Source of the DNA: Chamaecrista fasciculata
Taxonomy: Eukaryota; Streptophyta; Magnoliopsida; Fabales; Fabaceae
Reading direction: 5' to 3'
Assembly: GCA_003254925.1 (NCBI GenBank)
Contig: QANZ01021122.1
Span: forward strand, 1-64,000
DNA length: 64,000 bases
The position numbers and the translations under genes were made by a program. Position 1 is the stretch's first letter. The number at the start of each line of letters is the position of its first letter. The notes beneath the pieces were generated by a model that saw only the letters and a list, made by a program, of their open reading frames with translations, did not search any database and had not been told where the DNA came from. Below, in pieces: positions 11,086-21,514 of the stretch.

Positions 11086-12420
11086 TTTGACTATTTTTCT
11101 TCAGAAGTGATAGTGAAAATTCTGCAAAGATTACCTTCAAGTCTCTTGTAAAATGGATGTGTCTGCAATGCCTTGAAATCCATTATTACAAAACATTCCA
11201 TCATATCTCACCATCTACTAACCCACCATACCAATTCCTAAGGATTATGAGGAAGATTACTCACTCTATCCAGATGCTACAAACACCGGTTTCGGTTATG
11301 TACAACCATAATCAAATGATGTTTGTTTGAAGATGTTGTAGAAATCTTGTCAATCTGTCAAGATATTGCTGATTTTTCACAAAAGAGTGAAAATTTGTGG
11401 TTGATTTTTCTTTCAAGAGTGAAAATTTTTCTATTTCTCATTGTCAAATCACTTATTATAAGCTTGAGGACCAAAATGAAATAAAATTGTGGTTGATTTT
11501 TCTTTTAAAGAGTGACAAGTTTTATTTCTCTCTCCCAAATCACTTATTATAAGTTTGAGGACCAAAATGAAACTGGCCCCATAGTTTGAGGACCACAATG
11601 AAACTAACACCATATTTTGAGGACCAAAATGACCATTTAACCAATTTTATTAGAACAAATTTATGATTAGTCCTTTTAAAAGATGGTAACAGTCTCAATT
11701 TAATCCCTAAAGAATAAAATTAACATCAATTTAGTATTTTTGTTGAAATATTAATTCGAATTCAATAATAAATAAGTTTTTTTAGCTTCAATCATTTATT
11801 AAATTTCAATAAAATTTAAAATTAAAATTAAAGTTCAATTAATATCTTTAACAATAGGATTAAATTGATTTTTGTTGTAATTACATTAAATTCATTCATT
11901 AAATTTTATTTTTATTTTTTGGTCGAAAATTCATTAATTTTTATTGTTTTTATTAAGGTAAATTACACTTTGACACCCTGTGGTTTGGCCCTATTCCACA
12001 TTGGTACCATGTGATTTAAAAAGAGACATTCTGACAATTATCAATGCCCAATCTCATTGCCAAAAATTCATTAATTTTTTTTATATCTACTCTAAAATAT
12101 ATAATTTACTCGAGATGATTTCTGACAATCTTTCAATTTTCAAATTATCACCTGTCTATACATTACCCTCGGCTTCTGATTCTTGGAGGATGGTTGACAC
12201 TTGCAATGGCATTGTGTGTTTTGCAGACTATTCATACTATTGAAATTCTGGCCAAGCCGTTATTTGGAACCCTTCTATTTACAAATATCTCATTCTTCCT
12301 AAACCCTCCCTCACCTTTGAAAGTTCAAGAGATCAGGTATGTTATAATTTTTATGGGTTGAGCTTTGATTCTCGAAAACACCAAATTAGTGACCCACATC
12401 CATTCATAATTCTTCATTAT
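11086..12420 (+). pseudogene. F-box/FBA pseudogene split by an insertion
   Basis: The segment 11086-11280 encodes a degraded F-box (FDYFSSEVIVKILQRLP, then the CVCNAL-KSIITKHS equivalent with frameshifts, then YSLYPDA). The continuation reappears at about 12113: SDNLSIFKLSPVYTLPSASD, SWRMVDTCNGIVCFADY, WNPSIYKYLILPKPSLTF and GLSFDSRKH. Stops include a TGA at 12241. About 830 bp of unrelated AT-rich sequence separate the parts. It is the third member of the decayed tandem F-box family in this window. Confidence 0.75.
11281..12112. repeat. Insertion inside the F-box pseudogene
   Basis: Contains two direct copies of a block reading 'gtggttgatttttctttcaag...cacttattataagcttgaggaccaaaatgaa' (about 11397-11485 and 11487-11575), then two more 'ttgaggaccaaaatga' units. 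These resemble one arm of the foldback elements elsewhere in the window. I did not find a second arm or a clear target duplication. Confidence 0.5.
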
Positions 12421-12608
12421 TTCTGCCGGGAATAGGGGAAAGGGAAAGAAAAAACTAAAAAGAGAGCTTCGCGTATATCAACTTAGAATACATAACAGCA
12501 TACCATCAGAGTTTCAAGGACACATATTTTATAGCGTTACAATTTACAAATGGGAATTGCAAGAAAACTATTTAACTAAAAGAAAAAAATGGGGATACAG
12601 TTTACAAA

Positions 12609-15225
12609 TCAGGATTTTACAACATTAATATATTTCTGCATCTCCTCTGCAGATTTGTGAGCAAAGTACTTTTGGCGAAGCATAACATATGGGTACCCAA
12701 CAAATGACAAAATATGGGCAGGCTTTGAGAAGGAAAGTATTTCATACCACACTTGGCCACTCTCATCCATCTCAATTGAAAATCGCTCTTCTCCTTCCTG
12801 TTTTCATAGAGATTAATATGTCAAAACCTAACAAACATGAGAGTGTTATTGTATTCAAAACACGTACACACATATACTCGCCACATGCTCATGAGTGTCA
12901 AAATTTGAAATCATTTTTTTGTTCTGACACAAAGAAAAATAGAAAAAAAAAATGACTCATATAACATATTTCATGAATAAATATTATAATTTGTAAAGTT
13001 TTCAACAAATTTTATGGATGTGTAAAGTGTTATTGTCTCTTCATATCTTGTCTACTATTGGAATTACACTATATATATTCATATACCATGTGTCATGTCA
13101 TTCAATTTCAAGAATTTAATATGTCAATGTATCCGTGTCTTTGCTTCATAGATCAAAACCAGTCATGGTAGTACACATTTCAGCTGTTTCCTAAAAAACC
13201 TTCCTAAATTTAGGATAACAATCAAGGACAAGCTTGTTGGCCAAAAAAAACAATCAAGGACAAGCTTATTGAAACCAATTGCAGAAATATTAATAAACAA
13301 GTAGTTTTCACTTCTGCATACTAGGTTAACAGAGTTCGAAAACATATGATGACAATATTAAAGCATAAACATTGTGAAAGAAAATATACAATGATGATAG
13401 AGAAAAGAGAAATGTCATGAATACTCAATTTTCTTTGTCAAATTAACTCCATTATGTCTGTAGAGTGCATCAAGTTTCATGTTGATGCAAAGAGAAGAGA
13501 GCTATGGTGTTTGGGAAATTACAAAAGACCCACAGCCTTTCCTTAACTAGTTTATTAGTAAGTTTATATTATGGAAAAGGGAGGAAACCTTTGATTTAGA
13601 CTTTTTTTTTTCATTTAAATTTAAAAATAATATTTTTGTTTCCTAAGAATGCGAATTGAAAAGAATGAATAAGGGATGTGAAAGAAAAAGCTTAAGTATA
13701 AACCAAAGAAAATAATTAAAATAAAATTTTAATTCAAACATACTGAAAAGAAAATTTTATCACACGACTATACAACCTACTTTATTGTATGGTACTAAAC
13801 GTTAGACGATAAAAAACCAACATGAGCAGAAATATAGTGTGGTTGAGATGAAAATGCTACGATGGATGGGTGGTCATACTAGAAAGGATAAAATTAGGAA
13901 TGAGAGTATCAAAGAAAAAGTTGGTGTAGCACCTATTATAGATAAGTTTGTCAAAACAGGCCTTAAGTGGTTTGATCATGTACAAAGAAAGCCTCTGAAG
14001 GCTCCACTACCTAGAGTAGATTAGATGGATGATAACCCAATAATTCGAGGAAGGGGAAAACCAAAACAAAATATCGGTGAAACTATTCAAAAAGATATAT
14101 CCATTAATAACTTAACCGTGCAAATGTATAAAGACAAAACACGTTAGCATCATTTGATCCATATAGCCGACCCTACCTAGTGGTACAAAGACTTTGATTG
14201 TTGTTGTTGTAAACATAATGATTAAATGCAAGTTACAGCCTCAGTACCTCATTGGCAAGTAGCAATGAGAAAATGCTGACAGGAAAAATAGTTATAATTC
14301 ATTAGAAGAATGCTAAAGTTTTTTCTTTCCTTTTTTCTTCCTTGCTATTGCCATGCTGAAGTTTCTCTGTTATTGCTGCTAGTTTCAAGAAAAGGCCTCA
14401 GGAACTGATAATGTAATTATATACGAATGACAAAAAACATATTCACTTTTATAAATGCATTGAAAGCACTAGAAGAGGAGGCATATTTAAAAAAATAAAA
14501 TCTGCATCTCAAAGACAAAAGAACTTAATCACTAAAAGATTTGACCACCGGCAAGAAAGAGAGAACTCACCAGCAAGTGACCACCAAGAGTGCCGCTACC
14601 GAAACCAAAGGAGGCCATGCGGTTTTTCTTAGTTCTACTTTCATTAACATAAACAACCTGAAGAGGCATCATAATCCATGGGAAGAACTCCTTTACACAA
14701 ACACAAAACTTCACTCCTTGTTGAACTGGTGTTTTTGGATCAACAAATGCCCAATTCAATCCAAAATGCCTGCAAATGATATCAATCATTGTTCTTGGAT
14801 TTTTTGCCCCTATGCTTGTATACAAACATCAGAAAGCAGAAGTAAAATCCGCAAACCTCCAACATCTGAGAGCATTCTTTCCCTTTTCAAATGTTTCAAG
14901 ACCAGAACCTATCAAAACTCGAGCATGATTTAGTAAAAATCCATCTTTGGATAACCCCTCATCTTCTTTAAGGAAAGACAAGGATTTAGCCGTCGCTCCT
15001 CTATATTTAGTATTATAGTTGAGAGTACCAGACCTGGTTAACAAGCATGAAAGAAAAGTTCGAACTTTAGAATTCCCAAAGAGGATTAAAATCCCTTAAC
15101 AACCCTTATATAAAAAAATAAAAATAAAAAATTTTTGGGAAAGAACGTAAAACAATATTTTATTACTTATTGATGCAGGCCTTCTGGTCTTGGAGAGATG
15201 GCCTATCCCAGCGCAAGAAAACCAT
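12609..15225 (-). CDS. DUF1990 / UPF0548 family protein
   Basis: Four exons on the minus strand, 15225-15167, 15033-14857, 14769-14571 and 12797-12609, join in phase to 207 codons plus TGA. This is about the length of the Arabidopsis relative At2g17695. The start MVFLRWDRPS fits the family N-terminus. Conserved blocks follow: LNYNTKYRGAT, FLLNHARVLIGSG, HFGLNWAFVDP, VKFCVCVKEF, PLQVVYV, FGFGSGTLGGHLL, GEERFSIEMDESGQVWYEI and SKPAHILSFVGYPYV. All donors and acceptors are GT-AG. No stop or frameshift was found. The biochemical role of this family is not known to me; the fold is probably a small soluble domain. Intron 3 is 1.77 kb and holds a LINE tail in the opposite orientation. Coordinates given span the introns. 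Confidence 0.9.
13826..14205 (+). pseudogene. LINE (L1-type) 3' end relic in intron 3 of the DUF1990 gene
   Basis: The frame VEMKMLRWMGGHTRKDKIRN, KVGVAPIIDKFVKTGLKWF, HVQRKPLKAPLPRVD is the well-known C-terminus of plant non-LTR reverse transcriptases. Degraded RGRGKPKQNI and HLIHIADPT follow, then a 'gattgttgttgttgt' tail. It is 5'-truncated and opposite to the host gene. Confidence 0.75.
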
Positions 15226-16745
15226 CTGTGTTCAATATGTAGAAATTTTTTAGCAGCACAACAGATTTCAATCATTGAAGAAGATGCATTTTTTATGTTT
15301 TGAATCATATAAATGATTTTTTGAGATATTTTATTCTTTGTTTTGATTTAATATGAAAAAAAAAAGTGTATGTATGAGATTTAAACAAAACAAAGACAAG
15401 TATTAAATATGGTGTGATTGAAATCTTAACAAACATAAGACAGAATTTTAGTGTGATTGAAGTAAAGTTTCATGAAGAATTTCAGCAGTAATTCATCAAC
15501 ATATTATGCAAAAATCAAGTACCATTATTACATCACACAGAATTCAAGCAAGATTTTCAACAGACCGAAAGTTGAGACAGGAATTTTGCATCATGCAAAA
15601 TTTCAGCACAGTAGAAATTTTTTAAAAGCATCGAAAATTCTAACATGTGCAGAATTGATCAAGACTTTTAACCAAAATTTCAGCCACACAAAAGTAGCAA
15701 CTTATACAGTATCTGATTTAAACAAAACAAAAAAGTCCCCGGGTTGAAATATAATGTGATACAATCAAGAAAATATGCTCAATTTGAGAGCCCAGTATGA
15801 TCATGCTAGCCGTTAAGCCACTCCATTCCTTAACTAGATGCACCAGAATATGATGAGAGATAACTTAGTTTAGCAAAAATAGCACCATTGAAACTACCAA
15901 AAAAAAATAGCACCACTGAGCTGGCAAAAGTGCAGAAAGCTTCTACTGAAATATCTCTATGACACCAGAGAAGCACAAAATTTTTCACAGTAAAACAGAA
16001 AATAAACTACTAAAATTCTTGTACATAGAAATTCAATAGGGAAAAAAGAAAAGAAAAGAAAATTCAGCACATCGAAACAAAACTATAATTATAACGCCAA
16101 GTGCAACAATTTTACAAACGAGTACAAAAGGAAGACTCAAATGAATTTATTATGAGAATAACAGGGAATCAACACCTAAAATAGATGAAAGAAAAACAAG
16201 GGAAGAACTCTGTTATGAACTAATCAATAAGTAAAATCCCAATTACTATGGACAAACAGAAATGGAAACAGCAAGAAACAAAAGGCCAAAGCAACCAAAA
16301 TAGAAATTGCATTGGAATTCATCAATCGCCAGAACTTACAGCAAACTTCAACCTATTTCAGAAAAATGATACATATATTTAAAAGATTATAGCAGTGCCT
16401 GCCAGTGGGAAAATGGTTAAGACATTTCACCTTTTCCCGTTAAATATGAACACAGGGATGAGAAGACCGGCTGATTGTGCTATTTTTTCCTAGGTTATTC
16501 CTTTCTCTTCAACTGGGTCGCTCGATTAATTCTTGGGATAATTCTCTCAATCTTTCTCTGCTCGTTTGCAATCGAAGCAAAGTAAGAATGGGTTTAATGG
16601 GAAAATGGGGTTTGTAATGGAAGGGAAGAGGAAGAAGAACAAAAGCAAGTGTGAGAGACGTTGAGTGTGGAGATTAAGCTGTAAGGAGTGGAGTTCTATG
16701 GTGGAAGAAACCGTAGTGTTTTATCGAACCGGAGTCAGGTAACAA
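15226..16745 (-). promoter_or_regulatory. Upstream region and possible leader exon of the DUF1990 gene
   Basis: No coding frame seen. On the minus strand 16740-16480 is pyrimidine-rich (CTTTTGTTCTTCTTCC) and has no ATG, as in a 5' leader. It could be a non-coding first exon, with an intron down to about 15240. I could not fix a donor and no TATA box is obvious. The rest (15300-16450) is AT-rich with no feature I can name. Confidence 0.3.
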
Positions 16746-16754
16746 AAAAAGAAA

Positions 16755-17152
16755 GGTCAAAGTGCACTTTTGGTCCCATATGTTTTACTCAAGTCTCAAT
16801 TTGGTCCCATAATTTTTTTTGTTGTACTTTTGATCTCATATCTTTTGCTTAGGTTGCAGATATGGTCCTATATCATATTTGATCTTATATCTTTTGGTCA
16901 AGTTACATAATTGGTCACATATCTTTGTCAAAACACTTGACCTAAAGATATGAGACTAATTTTACACCTCACTCCAAGATATGAGAATAATTTTGCACTT
17001 ATCAAAAGATATGAGACCGACTATGCAACCTAACACAAAGATATAAGACCAAAAGTGCAACTTTACAACTTGATTAAAAATATGAAATTAAAAGTACAAC
17101 AAAAAAAAATTATAGAACCAAATTAAAATCAGACAAAAAATGCGTTTTGGTC
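16755..17152. mobile_element. MULE-like foldback element with exact 9-bp target duplication
   Basis: The left end reads ggtcaaagtgcacttttggt and the right end, reversed, gaccaaaacgcattttttgt. The arms carry repeated 'ggtcccatatc/gatatgagacc' units. The flanking 9 bp are identical: aaaaagaaa at 16746-16754 and at 17153-17161. No coding content. Confidence 0.8.
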
Positions 17153-17179
17153 AAAAAGAAATCAGAACATCCTGATTTA

Positions 17180-17410
17180 CAAATCCAATAACAACTTCAT
17201 GGCAGCATATACATGCATTACATCCATTTAGACCATATCCATTCAGACCTTCGTGGGATAAAGTCAAAGAGAGTTGGGTCTATAGAGCTCACCAAGACCA
17301 GGGCATACTTTCAGGCTTGCCAACCAATAAAGCCCTCACATCGACTGTGAGATTCAAATTCACGACCTCATAGGCTATGAGTTGACTTCTTACCAACGGG
17401 ATCAAGCGGA
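17180..17410 (-). mobile_element. Possible SINE
   Basis: Read on the minus strand, 'gatcccgttggtaagaagtc' followed 30 bp later by 'gtgaatttgaatctcac' resembles tRNA-type A and B boxes of a polymerase III promoter. No clear tail or target duplication was found, so the call is tentative. Confidence 0.35.
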
Positions 17411-17475
17411 TAATATTATTCTCTTGATGTTCTGATACAATCAAATCTTTTTAAAAAATAAAAAAGATGAAATTT

Positions 17476-17565
17476 TATTTTTTGAATTGTCCAAAGTATC
17501 CCAACCCGACAAGCGAAGGACTAATCCTCTGCAGATTTGTATTCCATTTAAAGGTTGCCGAAGAA
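17476..17565 (-). mobile_element. 5'-truncated SINE with target duplication
   Basis: About 90 bp match the 3' part of the SINE at 20089-20218 (shared phrases 'aactaaggattaatcctcc' / 'cgaaggactaatcctctgc' and 'ccatttaaaggtt'). The copy ends in a T run on the plus strand, the poly(A) side. It is bracketed by aaaaagatgaaattt (17461-17475) and aaaaagatgaaaattt (17566-17581). Confidence 0.65.
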
Positions 17566-17581
17566 AAAAAGATGAAAATTT

Positions 17582-18744
17582 AGTAGACTGAAAGACTTAT
17601 CATTGCTCGCATAAGGTGAGTACGAAAATGATTACTTCTACAATATTCTATGTTGGTATTCGCCTTGAACTATGACTACTTAGGGGAGACAAGATACATA
17701 CCCTGCAGATAATAACCCAGGTGCAATTTATGAGCTCTCGCCCGCACATTATGTCGTCATTGTGCGATCCTGATTCTTGAATGTGTTTTGAGAATATGCC
17801 CTATATATTCTCATAGGAGCGACTTCACTCCCACATTCAAATAGGTGAATCTGTCAAGGGTGTTCCCGCAATTGAGACACCCCACTCTTAAGAGATACAG
17901 ACTTCATTAAGAGGTTTTATAACTTCAACCTCACATATACAAATATTGCAGGAAATGCACTTACACCATAGGGATGAGTTTAAGAGTTGAAATACTCCTA
18001 TAATTGTGTATTTTTTTCCACAGCAACTCTATGATTCGTTTTTCCCTTTCAACCAAGTTATTAAGATTTCTAATCACAAGGTAGGGTATCCTCATACGTT
18101 AATTTTAATTCTATGGGCTTAAAGATCATCCCCCTCGATGTACTCCAAATCCTTTTTGTATGTAAAGTCTCTGTGAGTGGATCCAATCTCTAAACTTTAC
18201 ATATTCTATATATAAATGGTACCATTATAAAATCTCATAATACTGTTTTTAAGAATTTCGATTTACCACTATAATATCAACTCTCAACGATATTAATTGT
18301 TGAATTTTTTTTAACCCCACTATTTCCTCTATTCTATAAGGAAATCACTGAATTCAAATATTTTTTTTCAAACATATTTATATATCCCATTAAATAAAAA
18401 AATTTAATATCATTTATAAAAATAAAATTTCCACCATAAGACACATACATGATCATAAAAGCATGTGTACCAATTAAATATATAAATAAAAATCAGAGCA
18501 ATTAGTCTCAAAGTGATTTTATAATCCAAAACGTACAATTACCACAATAAATGTTACACAATAAACTTCAAATTAAGATTAGTGACTACATAAATGATTT
18601 AAATAATCATAACATTTTGACCTATGTATTTGAATTATAATCATAATTTTAATTTTAGAAAAAATGCTAAAATTTAATAATTCAAAGAATTTAACAAAAG
18701 TAGAACACATTTTATTCAAATTGAAGATCAACATATATATTTCA
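17582..18744. other. AT-rich stretch left of the copia fragment
   Basis: No gene seen. The part 17690-18230 has the mixed composition of retrotransposon non-coding DNA and may be the 3' side of the copia element to its right. No LTR pair could be matched to 20240-20620. Beyond 18230 only AT-rich simple sequence is visible. Confidence 0.35.
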
Positions 18745-20079
18745 TCATACAAGATTTAATTTAAACATTTCATCACAAACATACCGTTTCCTTACAAAGT
18801 TCCCACCTCTGGTAAAATTATATTGATTAGATTCAATTGTTTGTTTGAAACCAACTTTGTTGAGTAGAAATGCAGACATAAGATTCTTTCTCATCATCTT
18901 AAGAGTGTAGAGTACATTCTTAAGAGTGAGAGTACGACCATAAGTGAAGTTTAACTCCACATTTACTTCACCCAAAATTTGAGTGGTATGAGAGTCACCA
19001 AGCAGAATGTCTTTTGGGTTTTCATAAGATGTATACACCTTGAACCAATCTTGATCACAACACACATGCCTAATGGCACCCGAATCCACCCACCATCCTT
19101 TTGAGTCATCAACCGTATTGATCTCACTTTTCATGGCCACCAATGGCTCCTCAACATTACTAGCTTGTGGATTATTATTACCACAATTTCAATATCTACA
19201 ACTTCTCGTCATATGACCCTTTTTGTCATATACAAAACAAGAAAGTCGAGATTTCTCATTTGAATTATTATAATTCTTTCTAAATGAATTTTTCATATCT
19301 TTCTTTATGGGTTTCAACTGAGCAATGTACTTCAACTCTTGATTATGAGGCGAAGAAGAATTAGACCCAAGAGCATTTACCTTGACAATATAATCTCCAC
19401 TTACATTTTGCTCCATAAGAAGATCTTCACCTCTAGCCTCATTTTGCTCCATAAGAAGATCTTGACCTCTAGCCTCCTCTTCCACACGAATTCTTGTGAT
19501 AAGACTTTCTAAACTTGTCTCCTTTTGCTTATGTCTCATTGTCTTCTCAAACTCCTTCCATGATTGAGGTAACTTATCAATAATGTCAACCACAATTAGA
19601 TCATCTTTAAACTGTATTCCCTCAGAACGCACTTCATGAGCTAACGTTTGAAACTCTTGAGTTTGCTCCACCACCGACTTGTCACCTATCATTTGATAGC
19701 GAAAGAATCGGCTTGCCGCATACTTCTTCGCACCAACTTCCTCAGTATCATATTTTTTCTGCAAGGCTTTCCAAATATCTTTGGCAGCGTCAAATGATTT
19801 CTCATAATAATCATAAAATTTGTCAGCCAAGCAATAACGACAATTAAACTCATCTCTCTCACATTTTTCTGTTTTTTCAGCATAATCTTTCTTTTCATCA
19901 TCATTCATAGAATCAGTGAAAACTTTTTTCGGATTCTTTTCAGTGAGTACATAGGAAACTTTCAAGAGATTAAGATAAAATAAAACCTTCCTTTTCCACC
20001 TCTTAAAGTGTACACCTTTGAAACGAAAAGGCTTGTTAAGATCACCAACTCTACTCTTATTTTCAGTTGTAGCTTCCAT
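18745..20079 (-). pseudogene. Ty1/copia gag and protease, truncated
   Basis: From ATG 20079, gag reads [20 protein letters not shown], with UBN2-type blocks ([33 protein letters not shown]). It has an internally duplicated segment ([12 protein letters not shown] / [12 protein letters not shown]) and a knuckle [14 protein letters not shown] in which the second Cys is Tyr. A stop near 19189 ends it. From 19143 the protease follows: GWWVDSGAIRHVC (active D-S-G), then LGDSHTTQILGEV and LKNVLYTLKMMRKNL, to 18745. Integrase, reverse transcriptase and RNase H are absent, so the element cannot transpose. A SINE sits immediately upstream of the gag ATG. Confidence 0.8.
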
Positions 20080-20088
20080 AACGATTTT

Positions 20089-20218
20089 TTTTTGGTTGCC
20101 CAAGGTATCCCCCAACCCGATGAACTAAGGATTAATCCTCCACGGATCTGAGCTCCATTTAAAGGTTTACCGCTAGCCAATTGGTTGCTGCATGCACAAG
20201 GCGGGAATCAAACCCCCG
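20089..20218 (-). mobile_element. SINE inserted at the copia gag start codon
   Basis: The body is flanked by perfect 15-bp duplications ttccataacgatttt (20074-20088 and 20219-20233). On the minus strand it begins with a B-box-like 'gggtttgattcccgcc' and ends 'ggataccttgggcaacc' plus an A run, as expected of a tRNA-derived SINE lacking its A box (5'-truncated). The target site includes the gag ATG (reverse 'cat'), so that ATG is duplicated on both sides. Confidence 0.8.
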
Positions 20219-20239
20219 TTCCATAACGATTTTAATTAC

Positions 20240-20750
20240 CTTATACTTGTTGGGGCTACAAGAGAAAATAAGGGAAAAGTACGGACTGCGTGGTATTAGG
20301 CTGAGGCACGGATATCTCGCTTTTTTTAAGGTAATCCACGCCCTCCACGGGTAGAAACTTTATTTATGATCTCAGTGTAGTGGTACACGGACGCGTCACC
20401 TCCACGATACAACAGTCAAATACTCACCTTTTTAAATCTACAACTTCTACACAAAGAAGTAAACAAGACTCTACTCCCACACCTTTTTTTTCTACTCAAG
20501 AGACATTAAAGACTCATAAAACTATTGATGTTGATGAAAACTCATAAAAAGCAACGTGCATAATGACCCCAAATCAAACGCAGTAATGTACATTAATGCT
20601 CTATTATTTATAATAAATCTACAATATTCTATTCCTAACAAACTACGACACATATGACAAGATTAACAGCTATATTTTGCGCAAATGTTTACAAAAGAAT
20701 TTTCTAACTTGCGTGACATTCTCTAATAAGTAATAATAACTCATCAATTT
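20240..20750. other. Leader-like region right of the copia gag
   Basis: Probably the 5' non-coding part of the copia element on the minus strand ('ggtgacgcgtccgtgtacc', 'ccgtggagggcgtgg'). No tRNA primer-binding site of the usual TGGTATCAGAGC type was found. The remainder is AT-rich without visible features. Confidence 0.3.
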
Positions 20751-20761
20751 AAAAACCTTTT

Positions 20762-21176
20762 GGTCAAAGTATAAACTTGATCTCATTTTTTTTTTCAATT
20801 TCCAATTTGGTCTTATATTATCTTTTGTTGCACTTTTAATCTTATATCCTTGCAAAAGTTCCCAATTTGGTCCCATATCATTTTTTATCCCATATCTTTT
20901 GGTCAGGTTACAGAATTGATTCTATATCTTTGTGTCAGATTGAACTAACGGTAGAATATTTTGTAAAGATGTGAGACCAATTATACACTTGACCCAAAGA
21001 TATAAGACTAAATTGAGACCTAAACCAAAGATATGAGACCAAATTTGCAACAAAAAAAGATATGAGACCAAATTGAGATCTGACCCAAAGATATAGGACT
21101 AAAAGTGCAACAAAAAAAATACAGGACCAAAATTGAAAATTGATCCAAAAATATGGGACAAATTTGCTCTTTGGCC
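20762..21176. mobile_element. MULE-like foldback element
   Basis: The left end is ggtcaaagtataaac and the right, reversed, ggccaaagagcaaat. Arms have repeated 'ggtcccatatc' / 'gatatgagaccaaa' units. Flanking 9-mers are aaacctttt (20753-20761) and aaaactttt (21177-21185), 8 of 9 matching. It lies about 130 bp upstream of the URH1 TATA box. Confidence 0.75.
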
Positions 21177-21306
21177 AAAACTTTTTCACATTTATCTCAG
21201 TCATACACGTCTTTCTAAAAAAATCCATTTCAATAAATAAATAAAAAAAAAGTCTGGCGTTCTTGCTTTGGACTCCTTAATTCCACGCAAGCATCTTCTT
21301 TTTTAC

Positions 21307-21314
21307 TATATAAA
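21307..21314 (+). promoter_or_regulatory. TATA box of the uridine ribohydrolase gene
   Basis: The sequence tatataaa lies about 200 bp before the ATG, followed by a pyrimidine-rich leader (21380-21500). This is consistent with a start site near 21340. The foldback element at 20762-21176 ends just upstream and forms most of the near promoter. Confidence 0.55.
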
Positions 21315-21514
21315 CGACAAATCACTTTCTGATGAATGATGATCTGATCGGATTTGGCCAATAAAAAAAAAAATCGAAGGAGCTTCTTCTTTACTTCTCT
21401 GTTTTGCAGAGTTTTTCATCTTCATCTTTCTACTTCCTTATTTTTACAGACAACTTTGAGTTCGCATTTTCATCTTTCGTTTTCCTTTTCTGGAATCATT
21501 GACTTTGATTGCTC

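Noticed and set aside
12689..12955. Plus-strand open frame at the 3' end of the DUF1990 gene
   Set aside because: It is largely the antisense of coding exon 4 (12609-12797), which matches a conserved family on the other strand.
15167..15225. Apparent frameshift in the first coding exon of the DUF1990 gene
   Set aside because: A careful recount of the minus strand (MVFLRWDRPSLQDQKACIN) shows the frame is continuous and enters exon 2 in the correct phase.
16380..16480. A tRNA gene or SINE around 'ggttaagacatttcacc'
   Set aside because: No cloverleaf or A/B box spacing could be built.
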